Assembly: GCF_000003605.2 (NCBI RefSeq)
Contig: NW_003105101.1
Coordinates: forward strand, 446,434 to 463,318
Origin: Saccoglossus kowalevskii
Taxonomy: Eukaryota > Hemichordata > Enteropneusta > Harrimaniidae
DNA: 16,885 nucleotides
Direction of reading: 5' to 3'
Shown here: piece by piece, positions 10,162-16,885 of the stretch
How positions within the stretch are numbered: position 1 is the first letter of the stretch
Layout of the letters: each line of letters begins with the position of its first letter
The notes under the pieces: generated by a model
The model's input: the letters and a program-made list of their open reading frames with translations, nothing else
The model's database searches: none
Told to the model about the DNA's origin: nothing
Made by a program: the position numbers and the translations under genes

Positions 10162-11151
10162 TATAATCTTGTTTTGGGTCTTTGCATCGTCAAAACACAT
10201 TACATAAACTATTGTAATATAGCTGTAACAGTTGTAATATCAGTGACTTCTGGATTATTGATTGGTGCTTTTGATTTGAGTTTTTGGCATTTTTTTTTTA
10301 AATTTGGAAAGACTGCTTTATGCACACAGTGTGCACATCAGGTTTCAGGCCTCAACACGCACAGGCTGAAAGACAACCTGCAGAATGAACCTAAGTAGTA
10401 AACCTTGAATTTCATGAAAGACGAAATGACTTCAGTGAAATTTAACATTTTACAGAAGTCTGTGGGAGTCTGAAAGTTGTGACATCATAGTCAGGTTATT
10501 AAAACTCCATGGTTACAGTAGTCATGTGGTGTTCTTGCATCAGTGTGCCTTCTTAAGCCCATATGATATGCCACTGATGCACAGATTTGCTATGACATAA
10601 CTCGTTATGTTAATTCAATGAAAAAAAAAAATCATTCATCATATATTGATCTTGCAAACATATTTTTCTGTAATAAAATAAAATGAAAATCAAATCCTAT
10701 GAACAAAATATCAAATTTTTACTAAATTGTACGCCTAAAGTCATCTGTGCAGTTAGATGCAATTTTTTTTTTTTTTTCAAAATCTCTCTGCCCAGCAGTC
10801 AATATGCTGACTTGATTTCTTTTTTAAAATTCAGGATCCCTAGAAAATCTGTTCTGGTAAAGGGCATTCTGTCTCGCACACTGCAGGGGGTTAATAATAC
10901 TGTTACAACACCATGATGGCTGATTATACAGCGTCTGTTGTTTTGTCTTCCAAAATAGGAAGTATGGGTATGATGCATCATGGGAGTAAAATGGCTGTCT
11001 CGTATATCTATCATATCTTCATTAAAAAAAATCAACTAAATTTATCAATTATTTAATCTACCCATCTATGCATGCATGAAATAAAAATAAAACGAAACTT
11101 CAACTAATCAACTCAACATTTCCCGGAAAACCATATGTAAATTCTACATCA
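10162..11151. other. AT-rich non-coding stretch
   Basis: It contains a near-palindrome TGCACACAGTGTGCA (10320-10334), poly-A at 10620-10630 and poly-T near 10762-10777. Three short open frames (74-78 codons) have no recognisable content. Confidence 0.55.
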
Positions 11152-11364
11152 TACTGAAAAATACTTTATTTTAGCTGGAATTAATTTTCACTAAAAAAAC
11201 ATTTTTGGTGCTTTGTATGGAATTTATTTTCACTGATTTTTGACAAATTGAATTGTAAAACAGAGGAAAAAGGGTATATTCGCTGGATTTTATTTTCACT
11301 GAATAATTCCTTCAGTGAAAATAGTGAGAATTAATTTCAAGTTAAAATAAAGTATTCTACAATA
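11152..11364. mobile_element. MITE-like element, family A, copy 3
   Basis: The left end is TACTGAAAAATACTTTATTT; the right end, reverse complemented, is TATTGTAGAATACTTTATTT. The interior matches the 2278-2480 copy in order, including TTTGTATGGAAT, CACTGATTTTTGA and GTATATTCGCTGGATTTTAT. The 213-bp element is non-coding. Confidence 0.85.
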
Positions 11365-12128
11365 TAAAAAAAATGGATATCTGCATAAAATATTTTATTG
11401 CTTTGAAGTTCAGAAAAAGAGGAGTCTATGAGCCAGTAAATTGTATACTATCACGTTTATTTGATTGAGCTTCGTCACTTTGATAGTCATTTTCGCTCAA
11501 GCCTCAGGAATTCAGGGTGTTGAAATATAGATTAATGAATATGGAATATAACAATTCTTATCAGGTTTGTCCTATAGACCAAATAGTGATTTGATTAAGC
11601 CTTGCAGTATAGTATATATCTACTGTACATTTAAGTAAATCATGCACACTGTCCAGCAATTGACCCCATTTAAATAATCAAAAGTGTAGAAGTAGGTGTG
11701 AATGTACATCTGAATTGACTATTAAAAGCTTGCAGTCTGATACATGTTAAATTATACCCATTTAATTCTACTTCTAAATTTATAAATATACACTATATTC
11801 AATAAATCATGAGTAAATCACAAGGGATCCCATTTTCGAAATGTCAAGAAAATTAATTTTTTTTTTTACTGCTAGACTAAATAACGTCCTGTTTATATTT
11901 TCTGACTCGTGTATTTTTCAACATTTCCAAGAAATTGATGTTTTTGAATGTTTTCATTTTTTAAACATGTTTCTATGTTGTGTAGTCATAGTGATCTAAG
12001 CATATAATAATGATAATTCTGACTATCAAATATTCAGGGAACATGTAAATCAAAACTGGTAAAAAATATCTTAAAAAGAAATGATTGTCTTTGCAGTAAT
12101 GTGTGCTTTCACATTAATTAATAATTAG
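11365..12128. other. AT-rich non-coding stretch
   Basis: I see no supported gene or repeat. Simple A/T runs are the only structure before the 87-bp array. Confidence 0.6.
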
Positions 12129-12620
12129 AGCTTTCACACAGTTGCCCTTTTGGCCCCTTATCTTGATAAGAAAAATCTTAGCTCACAGGCTGCCTTCTGG
12201 CTCCTTATTTTAATGTGAAAAATTGCAGCTCTTCACATGGCCCCTTATCTTGATAAGAAAAATCTTAGCTCACAGGCTGCCTTCTGGCTCCTTAGTTTAA
12301 TGTGAAAAATTGCAGCTCTTCACATGGCCTCTTATCTTGATAAGAAAAATCTTAGCTCACAGGCTGCCTTCTGGCTCCTTATTTTAATGTGAAAAATTGC
12401 AGCTCTTCACATGGCCTCTTATCTTGATAAGAAAAATCTTAGCTCACAGGCTGCCTTCTGGCTCCTTATTTTAATGTGAAAAATTGCAGCTCTTCACATG
12501 GCCCCTTATCTTGATAAGAAAAATCTTAGCTCACAGGCTGCCTTCTGGCTCCTTATTTTAATGTGAAAAATTGCAGCTCTTCACATGGCCTCTTATCTTG
12601 ATTAGAAAAGTCACGGCTCT
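12129..12620. repeat. Satellite-like array, 87-bp unit, about 5.4 copies, with GATA palindromes
   Basis: Full units start at GGCC(C/T)CTTATC at 12152, 12239, 12326, 12413 and 12500, exactly 87 bases apart, and a decayed partial unit follows from 12587. Units differ by only one or two bases, so the expansion is recent. Each full unit holds CTTATCTTGATAAG, a 6-bp-arm palindrome made of two opposed GATA-factor-type sites, followed by TAAGAAAAATCTTA, a small hairpin. The unit is itself an old dimer: its GGCCCCTTATCTTGAT half aligns with GGCTCCTTATTTTAAT, 47 and 40 bases apart in alternation. The left flank from 12129 (AGCTTTCACACAGTTGCC) is a diverged edge unit. It lies about 0.75 kb upstream of the start-codon exon. 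Confidence 0.95.
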
Positions 12621-13336
12621 TTGCATATCTGCCTCCACAGTTGAACTGTATCTGAGGTTCTTGTTGATGTCATCTTAAAAGGTCTTACTTTAGCGTTTTA
12701 ATGCCTCGAAATATCTTTGCAATTCAGTATTTCTTATTCTATTCCACATATGACTGGCATTACTTACTTGCTAAGGGACGACGTCAAAAGAATGATGTCG
12801 GATAAAAAACTGACCCCAAAAAGTTTCCATCCTTCAAAAACGATTATATTTTTTAATGAAGTCAAAAAAATCTTGGAGTATTTGTAGTTCGTTTTTTTCT
12901 ATCCAATCATGAACAAAAATAACAGGAAATGAAAAACAAAACATCCAAGACGAGAAAATGGTAAAGTCTTTTTACACCCACTTGACAACCAACTGCTATG
13001 CCATACTACTGTCCGATTATCAATTTGTATTTAATGGTGAATGTAGTCTGACGCCATGATCAATATTTAACAATTAAGTTTCAGTGGGGGGGGGGGGGGA
13101 AACTAAAGGAATTAAGTTTTTTATCCTACATTGAACTTTTGATGTTGTCCCTAAAAGCCTTAGGTTTGGTCAACTTAGTTTTTTAAGTGTATCTTCTGTG
13201 AATTTCCTGGAAATACATAATCAAAGATGTCCATTCGCTATACATGGCCAATTTATTGTTTTCAGTAAAATTTCAAATTTGTGCAGTAGATTGTTAGAAA
13301 ACTATGAAGACTTATTGTACAACTTTTTTTTTGCAG
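12621..13336. other. Non-coding stretch upstream of the start-codon exon, with G14 tract
   Basis: This is probably intron. It contains G14 at 13086-13099, and the T-rich acceptor tract at 13324-13336 closes it. The 75-codon frame beginning at 13198 crosses the acceptor and is not supported. Confidence 0.6.
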
Positions 13337-13527
13337 ACTCATTGAAACAGTACATAGTATTACCATGGCAACCACTGTTCCTGAACAGTCTCCATCATTG
13401 GATAACCCCCCAGCTAAGAAAATAAAAATGGAAGTGACAAATGAGATAAATAGTAATGAATTACCAAACAAGCAGACAGAAGAAACTCCTAAAGTGGTTT
13501 CAAATGGTGACACGTCTCCAAAGGAAG
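13337..13527 (+). CDS. L3MBTL3: L3MBTL3-like gene, exon with start codon (short 5'UTR plus codons 1-54)
   Basis: Seen: a T-rich tract ending in TTGCAG gives an acceptor at 13335-13336. The exon opens with 28 bases before ATG at 13365, in a strong context (ACCATGG). Coding runs to 13527, followed by donor G|GTATTG, leaving one base that joins TG of the next exon to make a Val codon. Residues 15-23 (PPAKKIKME) look like a c-Myc-type monopartite nuclear localisation signal, and IKME also fits the SUMO consensus (hydrophobic-K-x-E). The rest is Ser/Thr/Glu-rich and probably disordered. The frame stays open upstream from ATG to the acceptor, so translation could begin in an earlier exon; I chose 13365 for its context. 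Past 13527 the frame reads into intron up to 13661. Known: L3MBTL proteins are nuclear readers of methylated lysine. The family name comes from the following two exons, not from this one. Confidence 0.78.
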
Positions 13528-14078
13528 GTATTGAATGTTTATATCACTTAATGTTAAAGGAAAGACATGAAAAATTTGTAAAATATTTAAAAGCACTCAA
13601 AATTTTGTGTAGGGTTTGCGCTAGTGTCTCGGCAAGACGAGTCCCACTTACAAAATTTTAAGAAATAGAAATTTTATCCTGGATAAATTGCCACCCTTTT
13701 TGAGATTCGTCTATCAATTGAAGGGCAGTCTATAAATAAACTATAAGCTTAATCTTGGATACAATAATATTATTTTATTGACATAACACTAACACAGAAA
13801 GTAGTATGGTCTCAAAAAACTAAAACTAAGACATACAAAATTCAACATGACTAAAATTTGTTTTTTGTCAAAACTGAAATTTGTATTTACTATTGCTGCG
13901 TTGTCAAAAAATAAACAAATTTTGCTGTTAATTTTTTTTGTTTGACATTACAAAGTGGGTCACATCTTCAATCTCCATAATAATACATATAGGTACTCTA
14001 TTGAATAGATAGTAATTGTTTAGTCACACATCACAACACATATTCTAGTTGTCTAAAGAAAAACGTTTTCTATTTCAG
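13528..14078 (+). other. Intron between L3MBTL3-like exons 1 and 2
   Basis: This 551-base GT-AG intron is bounded by donor GTATTG and a pyrimidine-rich acceptor, in phase 1. Its content is AT-rich, with T runs near 13860-13940. I see no repeat or gene inside it; the first ~130 bases stay open in frame by chance. Confidence 0.8.
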
Positions 14079-14518
14079 TGGTAGAAAAGGCATCCTCTGT
14101 GGTTGATAAACCTGTTGAAGAAAAAAAAGTTGTTGAGAACAACATACCAAAAGAAAGTACAGCATCTCCTGAAACAGTTGCTATAGTGACAAACGGGGAA
14201 AGCAAAGAAGAAAATAAAACTGACATTGAACCTGTTGAGAAACTGGAAACAAAGGAAACTAAAGAAGATGGAGATGAGAAAAATAATGAAGCAAAGATGG
14301 ATAATAATTTGGAGAAAAAAGATAATTTGGAGAAGATAGACAATTTAGAGAAAAAAGAAAATTTAGAAGAGGATAATTTAGAGAAAAAAGACAGCTTAGA
14401 GACAACAGATAGTTTAGAGAAAGATGGTGATGCTGAGAATAGCGAGGAGTCATTTGATCCAATTGCAATGATGGAATGGAAAGATGGAATTGCTACACTT
14501 CCTGGAAGCAACTTACAG
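14079..14518 (+). CDS. L3MBTL3: L3MBTL3-like gene, exon 2: acidic repeat linker and conserved WKDG..LPGS block
   Basis: Seen: the acceptor TATTTCAG ends at 14078 and the donor CAG|GTATTG starts at 14519. The exon is 440 bases: two bases complete codon 55, then 146 whole codons (residues 56-201), ending in phase 0. Residues about 56-180 are rich in Glu, Lys, Asp and Asn and include an imperfect (N/S)LEKKD repeat at 14306-14425. The exon ends with DPIAMMEWKDG followed by IATLPGSNLQ. Known: vertebrate L3MBTL3 has near its N terminus a very similar block (MDWKDGVGTLPGSDLK) continuing into a VNEFGALEVI-like segment. Here the block is split by an intron just before the matching FKMNEFG segment. In vertebrate L3MBTL3 the block lies close to residue 20, whereas here it is near residue 185, so this protein has a long acidic N-terminal extension. 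The 152-codon frame on the opposite strand is a shadow of the Glu/Lys codons. Family assignment is strong; the exact paralogue (L3MBTL1/3/4 or a single invertebrate co-orthologue) is inferred. Confidence 0.85.
14306..14425 (+). repeat. Coding minisatellite, 18-base unit, in L3MBTL3-like exon 2
   Basis: There are seven imperfect tandem units, each encoding (N/S)LEKKD or a variant: NLEKKD, NLEKID, NLEKKE, NLEED, NLEKKD, SLETTD and SLEKD. Two units have lost a whole codon (15 bases), so length changes keep the frame. The leucines recur about every six residues and the rest is charged, giving a Glu/Lys-rich, probably flexible or helical linker just before the conserved WKDG block. Confidence 0.9.
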
Positions 14519-15867
14519 GTATTGTAACCATTGTGTTCACACAGAAAAAATTAGTCAAGTACCCACCATTTATAATAAGGTAGAAGTGATTTGTATAATT
14601 TTAAAAATTTAATAAATATAGTATATAGCATTGTTAGTGTTGAAAGCTCAACATGTATCCACTCAACTGCACTGGTATCGGCAATATTAAAAAAAGTTTT
14701 CAGTAAGTCAGTATCAGTGTGTCAGTTCAAAATCAGCTGCTTTTAGATAAAATTTATTCTGGTATTATATTAAATAAAAATAAAAAACTTGTTTTTCAAA
14801 GAAGAATATTAAATTTGTATGTACCTCTGTTAACTTGTACCTAAGTACAAATTGTAATTAAGGTGTTAAACCACTAACTGACGGATTTTAAATGACAAAT
14901 CTATCAATCGTGGTTAGTTCTCCTGTCATTAAAGGTTTGTTCCATTTCGCAGATTTAATAAGGAACAATATTAGGATTATAATTTCAAAGGTTGAACTTA
15001 ATAGAGACATCAAAGCATACCAAATAAGATTGCTATGGTGCACTTTGATATTCCCTATGTGAATACTTGTATGACGAAGGTAATTTTTACAAATTTTGGT
15101 CTTGAAATTGGGGTCCTCTCAACTGTGAAATTCAAGCCCAGCAATTAATGGAAAACATGAAAGAAAGAAAAAATAAGAAACCTGCTGCGACTGTGATTTT
15201 GTGTCTTTAGGATGTTCAGTGACATTTTCACTAATACAAAATGTTTTTTATGGTACTTTCTGTGCCTCACAAAGGACTTTCTAAAAAAATCAGGTATTAC
15301 CCAGAAGACCCCTGGTCTCTTCCGGTTGGTAGAGGGTATCCTCAGGATTTATGTTAATTGATTAAATCCAAATTTTAAACTAAATCAATATAACAAATCT
15401 ACACAAGGATTTAGTGGTAAATTCCGTTCACTGAGATCCTGTGTTAAATGTGAAATTGAACATGACCAACAAGGATCATAGCATCATTGTGGCATCAAAA
15501 CTTGCATGGGATTTGACAAACGCAAAAGTATGATGGTTATTTTTGATGAAAATGCCATATTCTCCATTTTGACAGCTATAGAAAATGAGAAATTGTAGTT
15601 CATTTTTCAATTTTTGCTCACGTAAAAAAAAAGATCTCGCTGGGAACGGAAAATCACCTATAAAGAATAAGATTGTGGTCACAGTTGTTATTTTCTCAGA
15701 CGTAGGGGGTGCTGTGAAGAGGATGGTAATTTACAGTGCATGTGGAAATGTTTTAGTGTATATGCAGTAACACATTGACTATTTTTTTGCTGTATGTTTC
15801 ATGTAACATACAGAGTGAAGTTTGTATATCTGTTCTATGACCACCTTTATGTGTATTTCTCTTCTAG
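14519..15867 (+). other. Intron between L3MBTL3-like exons 2 and 3
   Basis: This 1349-base GT-AG intron (GTATTG ... CTTCTAG) is in phase 0. It separates two halves of a motif that is contiguous in the family, which supports the splice junction. The sequence is AT-rich. Two short opposed open frames near 15476-15770 overlap on both strands, resemble nothing I know and are not called. No clear repeat was seen. Confidence 0.8.
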
Positions 15868-16115
15868 TTCAAAATGAATGAGTTCGGTGTTTTGGAGATC
15901 GTCAGCACTGTTGAAACCGAGAATGGTGGTGAGTCTGTGATGACAGTTGGAGACAAGAGCAAAACATTACCGCCCACATCATCACCGCCGCCACCAACAC
16001 CATCAGAAGACCCAACACCACAGTCACAGCTGCTGACCACTACTAGCCAACCAATGACAATCAGTATGCCAGCCACGCCCACATCTTCTACTACACATAT
16101 TGTATCAACAACGCA
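15868..16115 (+). CDS. L3MBTL3: L3MBTL3-like gene, exon 3: NEFG..LE(I/V) segment and Pro/Thr/Ser-rich tail; 3' end uncertain
   Basis: Seen: the acceptor TTCTCTTCTAG ends at 15867. The exon begins in phase 0 with FKMNEFGVLEIV, which joins exon 2 exactly where the L3MBTL3 family sequence continues. The frame then encodes a Pro/Thr/Ser-rich stretch (including SSPPPPTPSEDPTP), clearly more C-rich than the surrounding DNA, and reaches a stop at 16180-16182. The donor is unresolved. The best consensus match is GTGAGT at 15929, which would give a 61-base exon. Weaker sites are GTATGC (16064), GTATCA (16102), GTCGAA (16116) and a possible GC-type GCAAGT (16142). I put the end near 16115 because the translation looks like genuine disordered protein up to there and AT-rich after it; this is a judgement. 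Known: in vertebrate L3MBTL3 this segment lies N-terminal to an FCS-type zinc finger, three MBT repeats and a SAM domain, none of which is in this window. Confidence 0.7.
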
Positions 16116-16186
16116 GTCGAAAACTACTTTTATTATTAAATGCAAGTCATATTTATTTTACTTACTCCCAGAGATTTTTTAAACAA

Positions 16187-16440
16187 AGGAACAGGGGCGC
16201 AGCGCCCTCATGGCCATGCGCCACCTTACCCTGGGGAGCAGATCCTCTGGCAACCATCAAATCTGATTGACCAGGGATCACATGTGGCCACAGTCTTCAA
16301 CTGTGACGTGTCTGATAGTTATTTTGGCCCTAAGGAAGCCATAGAATGCTCCATTTTAACTTAGAAACTCCACACCCTGGTAGGGAGAACCCTATCTCCC
16401 CTACTTGGTGGCACCGCTGAATTGCAGTGCTCCCTCTTGC
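16187..16440. other. GC-rich block with clustered inverted repeats (unidentified)
   Basis: Base composition changes sharply to GC-rich. It contains GGGCGCAGCGCCC (perfect 6-bp arms around one base), CATGGCCATG, a wider GGCGCA...TGCGCC pairing around them, and GTAGGGAGA...TCTCCCCTAC near 16381-16405. One frame stays open to 16364 (PYPGEQILWQPSNLIDQG within it), with no family I recognise. It may be a transposon fragment, a structured intron segment or, less likely, a further exon. Confidence 0.4.
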
Positions 16441-16525
16441 AGATTTGTTTCTAGAAAAAAAACCTGTACTCCTGTCTGTATCATTGTTTTACAACACAAC
16501 CTGTTGTATACAGTCAAACCTGTGT

Positions 16526-16620
16526 ATAGCTTTCACCCTAGACTTGTTTGCACTCTGTTGTGATTCCGATGAAAAATTCTTGAAAAATAAATATAAATTC
16601 GTAAACAAGGGGTGAATGCG
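16526..16620. repeat. Imperfect inverted repeat near the right edge
   Basis: GCTTTCACCCTAGACTTGTT (16529-16548) pairs imperfectly with GTAAACAAGGGGTGAATGCG (16601-16620). The adjoining ACAGTCAAACCTGTGTATAG (16510-16529) resembles the end of a widespread invertebrate interspersed repeat. The element boundaries are uncertain. Confidence 0.4.
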
Positions 16621-16885
16621 AAAATCATGTGACAGCGAAATCCCAACAGACTTGCCATCAGTATAAGCGCCCTCACATTACCGGCCAGATTCAGGCTTGT
16701 AAATTTGCATATTACAATGTCAAGACTGCACAAAATACAGATAATTTCTTGCGTTCTCGGTGAAACGATGGTTGTTTTACTCAATTTTGTTGGTGTCAAC
16801 AACATGGTAAGATAGCGCGAGACAAGTAAACACAGGCACGTGCGATGATCCGTGGCTTGGCTGCTCCACCCACCGTATGATGTAT

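Noticed and set aside
12129-12620. CRISPR-like array
   Set aside because: The repeats are contiguous 87-bp units without unique spacers, in an animal genome.
14053-14511. 152-codon minus-strand open frame, Ser/Phe/Leu-rich
   Set aside because: It is the complement of the Glu/Lys-rich coding repeat in L3MBTL3-like exon 2; purine-rich coding strands seldom give stops on the other strand.
15864-16145. 93-codon minus-strand open frame rich in Val/Gly/Asp
   Set aside because: It is antisense to exon 3; the C/A-rich low-complexity coding strand explains the lack of stops.
16533-16805. 90-codon minus-strand open frame near the right edge
   Set aside because: No domain is visible, and it overlaps an inverted repeat and an opposing open frame.

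Overview
This is an animal (eukaryotic) genomic window. It is strongly AT-rich, with mostly non-coding sequence, spliced coding exons near the right end, GT-AG splice sites and many short inverted-repeat elements. The elements with TACTGTA-type ends, 'TTTTCGCTGG' and 'TCTAATAGAAGC' modules resemble repeats common in marine invertebrates. I favour a lophotrochozoan such as a mollusc or brachiopod, but that placement is inference.

The one gene I can support is the 5' part of an L3MBTL3-type gene (lethal(3)malignant brain tumour-like, an MBT-repeat chromatin reader) on the + strand. Three exons are visible. The first (acceptor at 13336, ATG 13365, donor at 13528) carries a combined NLS/SUMO-type motif. 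The second (14079-14518) encodes an acidic, Lys/Glu-rich linker with an imperfect (N/S)LEKKD repeat, then the conserved MEWKDGIATLPGSNLQ block. The third starts at 15868 with FKMNEFGVLEIV and runs into a Pro/Thr/Ser-rich tail whose 3' end I cannot fix. Exon phases agree exactly (1, then 0). The MBT repeats, zinc finger and SAM domain expected of the family must lie beyond the right edge.

The left 13 kb has no credible coding sequence. A CpG-rich, TATA-containing patch at about 4.91-5.14 kb ending in a consensus splice donor is a candidate promoter and non-coding first exon for the same gene. If so, most of the window is its large first intron. The non-coding part is otherwise repeats: a 157-bp tandem array (1-477), a 2-copy repeat near 3.4-3.6 kb, four groups of MITE-like inverted-repeat elements (1.85-2.48, 6.9-7.4, 8.0-8.2, 8.94-9.03, 9.95-10.16 and 11.15-11.36 kb), a CpG-rich 66-bp duplication (9.2-9.36 kb) and an 87-bp satellite-like array (12.13-12.62 kb). 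Each full unit of that array holds a palindromic pair of GATA-type sites.

The many short open frames elsewhere (60-127 codons) are unsupported: they sit in repeats, are open on both strands, or lack family resemblance. I found no rRNA, tRNA, CRISPR array or new multi-gene system. The most interesting signals are the GATA-palindrome array, the shared termini of the small transposons, and the N-terminal architecture of the L3MBTL3-like protein.
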